Source: Rhizobium sp. CF122 (GTDB lineage Bacteria > Pseudomonadota > Alphaproteobacteria > Rhizobiales > Rhizobiaceae). From it: DNA of 64,000 nucleotides. Positions 35,384 through 43,161 of the stretch are shown piece after piece (within the stretch, counting starts at the first letter, position 1; each line of letters begins with the position of its first letter). Position numbers and translations under genes: made by a program. The notes below the pieces were generated by a model. That model made no database searches. It was not told the DNA's origin and was given only the letters and a program-made list of their open reading frames with translations. Location of the stretch: contig NZ_AKKA01000073.1 in NCBI RefSeq assembly GCF_000282035.1, forward strand, positions 62,001 through 126,000, given 5' to 3'.

Positions 35384-36682
35384 TTGGCAATCTGGCTGGA
35401 TCAGGCATCGGAAGGCTTCGAGCAACGGTTTGCCGCCTTCCTGACGACCAAGCGCGAAGTCTCCGAGGACGTGAACACGGCAGTCCGCGCCATCATCGAT
35501 GATGTCAGGGCCCGCGGCGACGTGGCGCTTGCCGAATATTCGAAGAAGTTCGACGGGGTCGATTTTGCCGTAACGCCGATGCGCGTGACCGAAGCCGAGA
35601 TCGACGCGGCTGTCGAAGCGGTTCCGGCCGAGGTTCTCGGCGCGCTGAAGGTTGCGGCCCTGCGTATCGAATCGCATCACCGCCGCCAGCTGCCGAAGGA
35701 CGATATCTACGAGGACGACATGGGCGTCGGCCTCGGTTCCCGATGGACCGCGATCGAGGCGGTCGGCCTTTATGTCCCGGGCGGCACCGCGAGCTATCCG
35801 AGTTCGGTGCTGATGAATGCCGTGCCGGCGAAGGTCGCCGGCGTCGATCGCATCGTCATTGCCGTTCCTGCAACAGGAGGTGCCGTCAACCCGGCCGTGC
35901 TTGCAGCCGCCAAGCTCGCGGGCGTCACCGAAATCTACCGGGTCGGAGGCGCGCAGGCCATCGCGGCACTTGCCTATGGCACCGAGACCATCGCGCCCGT
36001 TGCCAAGATTACCGGCCCCGGCAATGCCTATGTTGCCGCCGCCAAGCGGCAGGTCTTCGGCACTGTCGGTATCGACATGATCGCCGGTCCCTCGGAAGTG
36101 CTTGTTATCGCCGACAAGGACAACAATCCGGACTGGATCGCCGCCGATCTGCTTGCGCAGGCCGAGCATGATGCGAGCGCGCAGGCGATCCTCGCGACGG
36201 ATGATGCCGAGTTCGCGAAGTTGGTGGAAGCAGCCGTCGAGCGGCAGCTGAAGACGCTCAATCGCGCCGAGACCGCTGCCGCAAGCTGGCGGGACTTTGG
36301 CGCGATCATTCTCGTGAAGTCCCTGGAGGACGCTATTCCGTTGGCAAACCGGATCGCGCCCGAACACCTAGAACTTGCCGTTGCCGATCCGGATGCGCTG
36401 TTGCCTCGTATCCGCAATGCCGGCGCGATCTTCCTCGGCGCACATACGCCTGAAGTCATCGGCGACTATGTCGGCGGCTCGAACCACGTTCTGCCGACGG
36501 CCCGTTCGGCCCGGTTTTCCTCCGGTCTTTCCGTGCTCGATTTCGTCAAGCGCACTTCGATCCTGCGGCTTGGTCGCGAGCAACTGCGCACGCTCGGTCC
36601 TGCTGCCATCGCGCTCGCCGTGTCCGAAGGGCTGGACGCGCATGCGCGATCGGTTGCGATCCGCCTCAATCTGGAAAAGTGA
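35384..36682 (+). CDS. hisD: Histidinol dehydrogenase
   Basis: 432 residues, typical length. Recognisable blocks are GLYVPGGTASYPSSVLMNAVPAKVAGV, RVGGAQAIAALAYGT, ITGPGNAYVAAAKR, the zinc-site EHDASAQAIL with the preceding Gln, and RIAPEHLELAV with the later SNHVLPT. It oxidises L-histidinol to L-histidine in two NAD+-dependent steps, the end of histidine biosynthesis. The start codon is TTG 35384, preceded by AGAGGAATA, an unusual start that may limit translation. Confidence 0.95.
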   Translation: MAIWLDQASEGFEQRFAAFLTTKREVSEDVNTAVRAIIDDVRARGDVALAEYSKKFDGVDFAVTPMRVTEAEIDAAVEAVPAEVLGALKVAALRIESHHRRQLPKDDIYEDDMGVGLGSRWTAIEAVGLYVPGGTASYPSSVLMNAVPAKVAGVDRIVIAVPATGGAVNPAVLAAAKLAGVTEIYRVGGAQAIAALAYGTETIAPVAKITGPGNAYVAAAKRQVFGTVGIDMIAGPSEVLVIADKDNNPDWIAADLLAQAEHDASAQAILATDDAEFAKLVEAAVERQLKTLNRAETAAASWRDFGAIILVKSLEDAIPLANRIAPEHLELAVADPDALLPRIRNAGAIFLGAHTPEVIGDYVGGSNHVLPTARSARFSSGLSVLDFVKRTSILRLGREQLRTLGPAAIALAVSEGLDAHARSVAIRLNLEK

Positions 36683-36685
36683 GAG

Positions 36686-37159
36686 ATGGCAGCGGGCGAC
36701 TTCCGGCTTTGCGACGTCGTCCTTGACGACACCATCGGCCGAGCGACGCCCGACGTCGAGCACGAGCGCGCGGTCGCCATTTTCGATCTTGTCGAGGAAA
36801 ACAGCTTCACGCCCATCGGTCATTCCGGCGGTCCGTACCGGCTGAATATCTCGCTGGTCGATTCAAAGCTGGTTTTCGCGATCACGACGGAGGACGGAGG
36901 TGCCGTCGCGACCCACATCCTGTCGCTGACCCCGTTTCGCCGCATCGTGAAGGATTATTTCCTGATCTGCGAAAGCTACTACGAGGCAATCCGCTCGGCT
37001 TCTCCAAGCCGCATCGAGGCGATCGACATGGGCCGGCGCGGCATTCACAACGAGGGCTCGCAGACGTTGAAGGATCGCTTGAACGGCAAGATCGAGGTCG
37101 ATTTTGATACGGCCCGCCGGCTGTTCACGCTGGTCTGCGTGCTCTACTGGCGCGGCTGA
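36686..37159 (+). CDS. UPF0262 family protein
   Basis: 157 residues beginning [39 protein letters not shown], the signature of UPF0262, conserved in Rhizobiales next to hisD. The C-terminal [21 protein letters not shown] segment is the most conserved part. Function unknown. It starts only 3 bases after hisD (GTGAGAG provides the ribosome site) and the phosphatase follows 5 bases after its stop, so all three are one operon. Confidence 0.9.
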   Translation: MAAGDFRLCDVVLDDTIGRATPDVEHERAVAIFDLVEENSFTPIGHSGGPYRLNISLVDSKLVFAITTEDGGAVATHILSLTPFRRIVKDYFLICESYYEAIRSASPSRIEAIDMGRRGIHNEGSQTLKDRLNGKIEVDFDTARRLFTLVCVLYWRG

Positions 37160-37164
37160 CGGCG

Positions 37165-37641
37165 ATGGAACCGGCGGTCGGGGCAGGCGAGGGGGCACGG
37201 CCGGGCGCCATCCTGTTCATGTGTGGAATGAATGCCATCCGCTCTCCCATGGCCGAGGTGATCGCCCGTAGCATGTTGCCGGCGAATGTCTATATCAGGT
37301 CCGCGGGCGTCCGTGCTGGGGAGCGGGATCCCTTCGTCGACGTCGCACTGGAGGAGATCGGTCTTTCTCTCGGCCGGCATCATCCACACACGCTGGAGGA
37401 GCTCGAGGACGACTACTTCGACCTGATCATCTCGCTCTCGCCGCCGGCGCACCATGCCGCGCTGGAGCTGACCCGGTCAAATGCCATCGAAGTCGTCTAT
37501 TGGCCGACCATGGATCCGACTGTCGTTCAGGGCACACGAGAGCAGATTCTGGATAGCTACCGGGAGGTCCGTGATCATCTGACCGAACTGATCGAGAGCC
37601 GGCTGGTTAGAAGAAACACCATCGCCGCGCAATCGGCGTGA
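37165..37641 (+). CDS. Low-molecular-weight protein tyrosine phosphatase-like protein
   Basis: 158 residues with an active-site loop FMCGMNAIRSPMAE (C-x5-R-S; Cys in the first third) and a late general-acid DP in WPTMDPT. This is the LMW-PTP/arsenate reductase fold. The usual CxxNxCRS sequence is altered to CGMNAIRS, and the second loop cysteine is absent. It probably dephosphorylates a protein or small substrate, but which is unknown. It is the third gene of the hisD operon. Confidence 0.85.
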   Translation: MEPAVGAGEGARPGAILFMCGMNAIRSPMAEVIARSMLPANVYIRSAGVRAGERDPFVDVALEEIGLSLGRHHPHTLEELEDDYFDLIISLSPPAHHAALELTRSNAIEVVYWPTMDPTVVQGTREQILDSYREVRDHLTELIESRLVRRNTIAAQSA

Positions 37642-37758
37642 AACAAATGACGGAAACGCGATCAATTAGGTTCACAAACCCCCGTTGATTGTGTAGTTTC
37701 CGCGCAAATTTGGGGCGGCTACCGCCGTCATCTCAACCGACAGGAAGAAAACCGCTAT

Positions 37759-37977
37759 ATGCCTAAAGAAGAAGTCCTCGAATTTCCGGGTATCGTGACC
37801 GAGCTTCTGCCGAACGCGACGTTCCGCGTGAAGCTCGAAAACGAACACGAGATCATCGCCCACACGGCCGGCCGCATGCGCAAGAACCGTATCCGCGTTC
37901 TGGCAGGCGACAAGGTTCTCGTCGAAATGACTCCCTACGACCTGACTAAGGGCCGCATCACCTACCGCTTCAAGTAG
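37759..37977 (+). CDS. infA: Translation initiation factor IF-1
   Basis: 72 residues of S1-like OB fold, as usual: [68 protein letters not shown] covers the whole domain. It binds the 30S A-site during initiation. A 117-base gap with a likely promoter separates it from the phosphatase, and AGGAAG before ATG 37759 is its ribosome site. Confidence 0.98.
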   Translation: MPKEEVLEFPGIVTELLPNATFRVKLENEHEIIAHTAGRMRKNRIRVLAGDKVLVEMTPYDLTKGRITYRFK

Positions 37978-38029
37978 GCCGTTCAAGGCTCGAAAGCTTT
38001 AGCTCCCGTCTTCCGGTGGTCGAGGTTCC

Positions 38030-38650
38030 ATGGCGCTGAAATACAAGCTCATTCTGGCTTCCGGCTCGCCCCGCCGTGTCGATCTGCTCAATCAGGCAGG
38101 GATCGAGCCCTCGCGCCTGATGCCGATGGATATCGACGAGACGCCGAAGAAGTCGGAACACCCGCGCTCGCTGGCGCGGCGCCTGTCGACGGAAAAGGCA
38201 GAGGCAGCACTTGCCGCCATCAAGGGCGACATGACCTGGAAGGGCAGCTACATTCTGTCCGCCGATACCGTCGTCGCCGTCGGCCGCCGTATCCTTGGAA
38301 AGGCCGAATTCGCGGACGAGGCATCGGCTGCGCTGTATCTGCTTTCCGGCCGCAGCCACTGGGTCTATACCGGCGTCTGCCTGGTGACGCCAGACCGCAA
38401 GATCCGCCAGAAGATCGTCGAGACCAAGGTCCGCTTCAAGCGCCTTTCCGGTTTCGAGATCGAGAACTATCTCGCCTCCGGTCAATGGCGCGGTAAGGCG
38501 GGCGCCTACGGCATCCAGGGGCTGGCCGGGACTTTTGTGCAGAAGATGGTCGGTTCCTATTCCAATGTCGTCGGTCTGCCGCTTTATGAAACCATCCTTC
38601 TGCTGACCGGTGAAGGCTTTGACGTGCATAGCCGGTGGCCCGAGGGCTGA
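38030..38650 (+). CDS. maf: Maf-family nucleoside triphosphate pyrophosphatase
   Basis: 206 residues. [19 protein letters not shown] (phosphate-binding loop), [16 protein letters not shown] (catalytic Asp) and the DxxD-type late sequence are family signatures. The protein hydrolyses non-canonical nucleotides, probably of dTTP/UTP or 7-methyl-GTP type. It starts 52 bases after infA and is followed by yacG 19 bases later. The same infA-maf-yacG order occurs in many alphaproteobacteria. Confidence 0.94.
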   Translation: MALKYKLILASGSPRRVDLLNQAGIEPSRLMPMDIDETPKKSEHPRSLARRLSTEKAEAALAAIKGDMTWKGSYILSADTVVAVGRRILGKAEFADEASAALYLLSGRSHWVYTGVCLVTPDRKIRQKIVETKVRFKRLSGFEIENYLASGQWRGKAGAYGIQGLAGTFVQKMVGSYSNVVGLPLYETILLLTGEGFDVHSRWPEG

Positions 38651-38669
38651 TCCTCGAAGGGACCGCTCC

Positions 38670-38879
38670 ATGTCTGACGAAAAGAAAACAGCCGCCAAGG
38701 TCGAACCGCTGCGCAAGACACACCCTTGCCCGGAATGCGGCAAGCCATCCCACCGCGAACACTATCCCTTTTGCTCGAACCGCTGCCGCGAAGTCGATCT
38801 TTCGCGCTGGCTCTCCGGCTCCTATGCCATCCCCGTTGCCGACGACGAGGCGAAGGCCGATTACGAAGATGAGGAATAG
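38670..38879 (+). CDS. yacG: DNA gyrase inhibitor YacG
   Basis: 69 residues with four zinc cysteines: CPECGK and FCSNRCREVDLSRWLSGSY, followed by an acidic tail. YacG binds GyrB and inhibits its ATPase. ATG 38670 was chosen over an in-frame upstream start because the protein N-terminus is normally short and GGAC lies nearby. It ends the block before tRNA-Phe. Confidence 0.93.
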   Translation: MSDEKKTAAKVEPLRKTHPCPECGKPSHREHYPFCSNRCREVDLSRWLSGSYAIPVADDEAKADYEDEE

Positions 38880-39061
38880 GCTCGTTTTCCACGGGCGAAG
38901 CCCTTAAATTCGTTGATGAATCCGGAAAATTCAAAGGCTTCTCAAAAAACTGTCATTTGGCGCTTGCCATGTCCGGACAAGATGCTATAACCCCGCTCGC
39001 TTCCGGGGCGAACCAAGGCCCTCGGTTCTTTCTCAGGAAGGAACATCTGCGAAGCGGGTTA

Positions 39062-39137
39062 GCCCAGATAGCTCAGTTGGTAGAGCAGCGGATTGAAAAT
39101 CCGCGTGTCGCTGGTTCGATTCCGGCTCTGGGCACCA
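39062..39137 (+). tRNA. tRNA-Phe (GAA)
   Basis: Acceptor stems GCCCAGA and TCTGGGC pair, followed by A and encoded CCA. The D-arm is GCTC-AGTTGGTA-GAGC. The anticodon stem CGGAT/ATCCG encloses TTGAAAA, giving GAA (Phe). T-loop GGTTCGATTCC. The last 15 bases recur at 40992-41006. Confidence 0.97.
39123..39137 (+). repeat. Left copy of 15-bp direct repeat (tRNA-Phe 3' end)
   Basis: CGGCTCTGGGCACCA, the last bases of tRNA-Phe, is identical to 40992-41006. It resembles the attachment-site core of an integrative element. Confidence 0.6.
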
Positions 39138-39359
39138 AACAACCATTGATTTTGTTGTGTTTTATCTTGCTAAGTGTCCAGAGCTCCTGTTTGGCTGGAT
39201 ACCACTAATCTCACGATGACCGTTCTCGGCCCTAAGCGGCCTTCGCTCCCCGTCGACTTCCATCGGCTAATATTTATTCGTTCAAGGCGGCTCACCTTCG
39301 GAAGTACGGTTCTCGAACCGTTCTGAGACAACCCTTACCACCGTCCCAAAGTTGAGTTT

Positions 39360-39836
39360 TCAGCCGTTTGTCGGTTCCTGTGCTTTGGTCGACAGCTGCT
39401 TCAACACATCTACGAAGTCATCGAAGCGCTCCTTTCCAACCTCTTTGGACCATTGCTCATGCAACTGCCGAAGGCATCCGAAAATGGCTGCGACGACTTC
39501 ATGCCCCCGTGGCGTTAAATAGACCAGTCGGCGATCGCTGCCGGTGGCTGCGCGCCGCTCGACATAGCCCAGGTCTTCGAGCTGGCTGAGCAGATAGTTC
39601 ACAGCTTGTCGCGACATCCGCTTCTGACGCGCGAGATCGGACGGTCTCATGCCATCCGGTAGCGGAAACGAGAACACGGCAAAATGCGCCTCCTGGAAGT
39701 CAGTAAATCCCGCCTCGTGAATGGCTTGCAGCATGCGGTCTCGCACATGCTGCCAGACAACGCGCAGCAGCGCGCCGAAGAACGGCGGGCCGGGCAACGC
39801 GTCGGGAATTGAATTCTGGGGCGATAGGATTGACAT
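39360..39836 (-). CDS. MarR-family transcriptional regulator
   Basis: 158 residues: wing-helix segment MRPSDLARQKRMSRQAVNYLLSQLEDLGYVERRAATGSDRRLVYLTPRG, with long dimerisation helices either side. It is divergent from a cupin gene, with two identical-arm operator palindromes between them (39841-39855 and 39864-39878), the first beginning 5 bases from its start codon. It is therefore likely to autorepress and to control the cupin gene. The pair lies within the tRNA-bracketed segment. Confidence 0.9.
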   Translation of the reverse strand: MSILSPQNSIPDALPGPPFFGALLRVVWQHVRDRMLQAIHEAGFTDFQEAHFAVFSFPLPDGMRPSDLARQKRMSRQAVNYLLSQLEDLGYVERRAATGSDRRLVYLTPRGHEVVAAIFGCLRQLHEQWSKEVGKERFDDFVDVLKQLSTKAQEPTNG

Positions 39837-39840
39837 ATAT

Positions 39841-39855
39841 GTAAAGTCACTTTAC
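39841..39855. promoter_or_regulatory. Operator palindrome 1 (MarR/cupin)
   Basis: GTAAAGT-C-ACTTTAC, perfect arms, 23 bases centre to centre from the second palindrome. Confidence 0.75.
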
Positions 39856-39863
39856 TTGTTGAT

Positions 39864-39878
39864 GTAAAGTGACTTTAC
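39864..39878. promoter_or_regulatory. Operator palindrome 2 (MarR/cupin)
   Basis: GTAAAGT-G-ACTTTAC, the same arms as operator 1. Two helical turns apart, so two dimers could bind on one face. Confidence 0.75.
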
Positions 39879-39894
39879 ATTGTTGAGGCCCTAT

Positions 39895-40314
39895 ATGGAA
39901 GCGGTACGAAACGACATTGTGCGGATCGGGCAACTCGAACTGCGTTTTCTCATCAGTGAAGTCGGCGCAACGGTGTTCGAATTCACAGTGCCATCTCGGG
40001 CACGCGTTCCCGCTCCGCATCATCATCGCGATGCCGACGAATTCCTCTACGGCCTCGAAGGCACGCTCACAGTCATCGTCGATGGGCTAACGCACGAGAT
40101 TCGCGCCGGCGACGCCATATTCATTCCGCGAGGGGCGGTGCACCATCACGAGAACCTGCATGATGGCACAGCCAAGGTCTTGGCGACCATCACGCCGGGT
40201 ACAATTGGACGGCGTTATTTCGAGGAAATTGCCGAGGTGGTGAACGTGCCTGGCAAACCGGACCTCGCTAAGGCCAATGAGATCATGCTCCGCCACGGAC
40301 TGGTCCCGGTCTGA
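39895..40314 (+). CDS. Cupin-domain protein
   Basis: 139 residues of a single cupin barrel: metal-binding histidines appear in APHHHRDADEFLYGLEGTL (motif 1) and GDAIFIPRGAVHHHENLHDG (motif 2). Such proteins bind a metal and act as dioxygenases, isomerases or sensors; the ligand is not deducible. ATG 39895 follows TTGAGG. It is paired with the divergent MarR regulator and is presumably induced by the same ligand. Confidence 0.85.
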   Translation: MEAVRNDIVRIGQLELRFLISEVGATVFEFTVPSRARVPAPHHHRDADEFLYGLEGTLTVIVDGLTHEIRAGDAIFIPRGAVHHHENLHDGTAKVLATITPGTIGRRYFEEIAEVVNVPGKPDLAKANEIMLRHGLVPV

Positions 40315-40514
40315 TCAGTTCACCTAAGCCTCGCAATTCTCCAGTTGATTGCGCAAGGAGATAAAAGCGTGACTAAGGCCGCTAATGGCGCGAAGCGGAA
40401 GACGGCCTTTGGCCCAAGCGGGTCGTCACGACCGGCCATATCAACTCCCCCGGTATTTTCATGGCTCAGTCTTGTGATAGTTTGCTTTGAGCATTTTAAC
40501 CGAGGCGACATCGC
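40315..40514. other. Intergenic segment, no supported gene
   Basis: Short open frames on both strands here overlap and lack gene-like composition. The segment may hold a promoter for the protein at 40533. Confidence 0.3.
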
Positions 40515-40532
40515 TTGGACCAGTCAACAATA

Positions 40533-40850
40533 ATGCCGCCCCTATTCGCTATGACCCTAATATTTACGTTGAATGTTTCGGTGCTGACGATGGCAGTGGT
40601 CGCGTCACGGCGCCAAAAGAAATTCAAATGGCTACCTCACACGATTTCAACGGCTTGGCTGCTATTTTCCATATTCCTCCTTGCTTACCTTGGGCTAGCT
40701 GAAATTCCTGCCGAACAAAATGGGCCGCTTGCGCAGGAGGTCATCCTTTTACCCGTAGCGGCTCAGATCTTAGTGACGATCCTATTCTATGGGGCTGCTA
40801 TGTTTTGGGCGGGAGCAAAGCGAATGATGACGTTCGTCCGAACACGATAA
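40533..40850 (+). CDS. Possible small membrane protein
   Basis: About 105 residues with three hydrophobic stretches (LFAMTLIFTLNVSVLTMAVVA, TAWLLFSIFLLAYLGLAEI and VAAQILVTILFYGAAMFWAG). Family unknown, no clear ribosome site, and base composition is AT-richer than the block. It may be a genuine island gene or a decayed frame. An upstream TTG at 40515 is open too. Confidence is low. Confidence 0.4.
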   Translation: MPPLFAMTLIFTLNVSVLTMAVVASRRQKKFKWLPHTISTAWLLFSIFLLAYLGLAEIPAEQNGPLAQEVILLPVAAQILVTILFYGAAMFWAGAKRMMTFVRTR

Positions 40851-40991
40851 CACCAGCTAACAAAATGCCGCTTCTGGCGCAAAGCTGCCAAAGAGGGCTG
40901 GACACTTTTCGAAAAAGCATAATGATTGCGTAGCACTTTTTGGTGTCCAGCCGCAGCCTAACCATATTGTTTTTGTTGATTTTCCGTGCCT

Positions 40992-41006
40992 CGGCTCTGG
41001 GCACCA
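40992..41006 (+). repeat. Right copy of 15-bp direct repeat
   Basis: CGGCTCTGGGCACCA, identical to the end of tRNA-Phe, standing alone without the rest of a tRNA. This is the expected appearance of a displaced tRNA 3' end at an integration site. Confidence 0.6.
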
Positions 41007-41123
41007 CTTTTTCAGACTCGTACCAAACTAGTTTCAGATCGATCGCAGGGCATCTTTTTCGCCGACGCGTCGTTTAGCCGAGCGACACGATAACCATCGT
41101 ACAGAATTTGTGTTGATTGCTGC

Positions 41124-41357
41124 TTAAGCCATCCGTCGCAGCACATCCAGCAGCGTCTGCATGTCGTCATTGGCGCCGATCCGCCTGAGGCCGTCGTCCG
41201 CAAGCGTGATGATGGCTTCGAGCGCTTCGTGCTCGCTCCAGCCCGCTTCGACCGATGCGGCGACGAGGTCGCGGAAGGCGAACTGCAGCGCGTCCTGGCA
41301 GCGGATGTCCCGATCGGGGTCGTCGCTGGCGACGAAGGGTTTGTAGATGTCTCTCAT
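41124..41357 (-). CDS. Small conserved hypothetical protein, 77 residues
   Basis: Helical soluble protein: MRDIYKPFVASDDPDRDIRCQDALQFAFRDLVAASVEAGWSEHEALEAIITLADDGLRRI. I recall similar short rhizobial proteins but no named family. GGAGAGCGAG precedes ATG 41357. Function unknown; there is no signal peptide or membrane helix. Confidence 0.75.
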   Translation of the reverse strand: MRDIYKPFVASDDPDRDIRCQDALQFAFRDLVAASVEAGWSEHEALEAIITLADDGLRRIGANDDMQTLLDVLRRMA

Positions 41358-41599
41358 CTCGCTCTCCGCGAATGTGCCGACAAGGCAGTATATTCGAGAT
41401 GAGTTTAAGGAAGTGCTTAAAAATGCGCTACCGTTCAGAGGCTGTGCTGCCTCCGCAACGAACCGGCAATACCGCTCCGCGGTTGGAGTTGCCGGATGGT
41501 AACATGATAGTTTGTCGAAGGTTAAATCTTCGAAGGCCGGCCGTTCTCAATTCTATTGAGCAATGATAATACTATCGACGCAAACGGAGGGGGTACTCT

Positions 41600-42004
41600 A
41601 TGCCACGCATCTCGCAGCTATACTTTAAGACTGCAGTCATATTTCTGATCGTCGGCATCGTCATGGGTCTGAACATGGCGATTTCGCAGGATCATAGCGT
41701 CATCGGCGCGCATGCGCACTGTAATCTCCTGGGGTGGGTGACCATGGCGATCTTTGGCGGTTACCATGCGCTCAATCCCCAGAAGGCCGAGAAGCGCATC
41801 GCCATGATCCAGTACTACGTGTATACGGCTGGCATCGCCCTGATGGTGCCGGCGCTCTACCTGATGCTTCAGGGCAATACGGCCATGGAGCCGCTTGTCG
41901 CTCTAGCGTCGATTATCACCCTTGTCGGCGTACTGCTTTTCGCCTTCATCATTTTCTCCAACGGGAAGGTGGTCGTCACACCATCGGCGCCGTCTTACCG
42001 CTGA
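41600..42004 (+). CDS. Membrane protein resembling heme-copper oxidase subunit I (short)
   Basis: 134 residues with four membrane helices (YFKTAVIFLIVGIVMGLNMA, LGWVTMAIFGGYHAL, YVYTAGIALMVPALYLM, LVALASIITLVGVLLFAFIIF). The segment GAHAHCNLLGWVTMAIFGGYHALNPQ has the histidine spacing and LGW motif seen in the CcoN/NorB fold, but the protein is only a quarter of that length and lacks the Cu-site histidines. Annotation as cytochrome oxidase should be read as a remote family relation. ATG 41600 follows GGAGGGGG. Confidence 0.75.
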   Translation: MPRISQLYFKTAVIFLIVGIVMGLNMAISQDHSVIGAHAHCNLLGWVTMAIFGGYHALNPQKAEKRIAMIQYYVYTAGIALMVPALYLMLQGNTAMEPLVALASIITLVGVLLFAFIIFSNGKVVVTPSAPSYR

Positions 42005-42139
42005 TACCGCCCAATGCAACGTTTGGCAGGGCGTGATCGCCTTGCCGGACGGTCTGTTAGCGCAGATTTCCGTGCTGGGTGCGCTGTCGTCTTCGTGTCG
42101 CCCGCCCGCGTCACCGTTGCGCGGACATCGCGCAGAGTT

Positions 42140-42346
42140 TCAGTGGATGATCTGTATGCGGATCTGTTCCTTGGCCGCATAACTGTGGCAATCGCTGGGC
42201 GCATCGCCGACGAAGATCACGTCGCCATCTGAGTCGAACAAGCCCCAGCAGGGCTGGTCGTCGACGTAGACCTTTCTGACATAACCGAAGGGCTCGGCAT
42301 CGATGATCACGCTGGGTGCAACAGGAACAGCCGCAAGTGCTCGCAT
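42140..42346 (-). CDS. Small hypothetical protein (DUF1150-like)
   Basis: 68 residues with the pattern FGYVRKVYVDDQPCWGLFDSDGDVIFVGD, similar to the YVRPVxVDG..WAIHxADG pattern of DUF1150. The ending SYAAKEQIRIQIIH also fits. Function unknown; soluble. GGAG lies 6 bases before ATG 42346, making it better than the upstream TTG. Confidence 0.6.
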   Translation of the reverse strand: MRALAAVPVAPSVIIDAEPFGYVRKVYVDDQPCWGLFDSDGDVIFVGDAPSDCHSYAAKEQIRIQIIH

Positions 42347-42583
42347 GGATAACTCCAATGAGTCGTTTCTGTTTTAGTGCGCCCTTATATTGCCCTTTGA
42401 AGCTGACGCGGGGCTATCCTCAGAAATCGGGATGGGAAACTGAGGTTGACGAGCGGGCAGATTGGAGCCGGCCGAATCACTTGGGACGGTCTGTTTTCCT
42501 CGCGCCGCCAGACCAGAAGCGCGTTGCTGCGGCCATTCAAAATGCCTATCTAGAACGGGCTATCATCACCAAAGGATTTCCCC

Positions 42584-43009
42584 ATGGCCGACCTCAAGGC
42601 CCGTCCCCGTCCCGTTGGCGCAACCGCCGTTCTTGGTCGTACCGGTTTTCCGCATATCACCTCGGCCACCAAGGGTGAGCTCGATATCGTCACCGGCGCG
42701 TCGCAACCGGGCTTCAATCCGCTGGATCTCCTCTATGCGTCGCTGTCGGCCTGCCTTGTGCTGAGCGCGCGCATCGCTGCGAGCCAGATGGGCCTTCTCG
42801 ACCGGATCACCGAGATTACGGCCGACGTCACCGGCGAGAAGGCGAGCGAGGGTCCGTCGCGCGTCCAGACATTCAACATCGCGTTCTCGATCAAGGGCGA
42901 CCTCGACGAGGAAACGCGCGTGAAGATCGCGCATGCGGCGGAAGAGATCTGCACGGTCAGCAACACCATCCGCGGGACGCCTGAATTCTCGACCGTCATC
43001 TCAGGCTGA
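42584..43009 (+). CDS. OsmC-family protein
   Basis: 141 residues of the OsmC/Ohr fold. The two cysteines needed for peroxide reduction are visible in LSACLVLSARI and EEICTVSNTIRG. OsmC-type members reduce organic hydroperoxides and some bind other ligands. AAAGGAT precedes ATG 42584. It stands alone, with no OhrR-type gene beside it. Confidence 0.88.
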   Translation: MADLKARPRPVGATAVLGRTGFPHITSATKGELDIVTGASQPGFNPLDLLYASLSACLVLSARIAASQMGLLDRITEITADVTGEKASEGPSRVQTFNIAFSIKGDLDEETRVKIAHAAEEICTVSNTIRGTPEFSTVISG

Positions 43010-43161
43010 CTTGTGCGGTGCTGCAAATTCGCATCGGCAGGCATTTAAAATTGCGCGTTTGTCTGCCCTTGCCGTTCCCCGGCTATCCGCTCGCCACAGC
43101 TTCTGATAGGTCCGTTGCTCGCCGCCAGTCTTGAGGCGGTTAGAAAGCATTCGAGAGACAT

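Larger units (their letters stand above)
39138..41006. mobile_element. Candidate remnant of an island inserted at tRNA-Phe
   Basis: About 1.87 kb lies between two identical copies of the 15-base tRNA-Phe end. It holds a MarR regulator, a cupin protein and a doubtful membrane protein, in AT-richer sequence than the flanking housekeeping block. No integrase or transposase is visible, so the element, if real, is a decayed or non-autonomous remnant. Confidence 0.4.
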
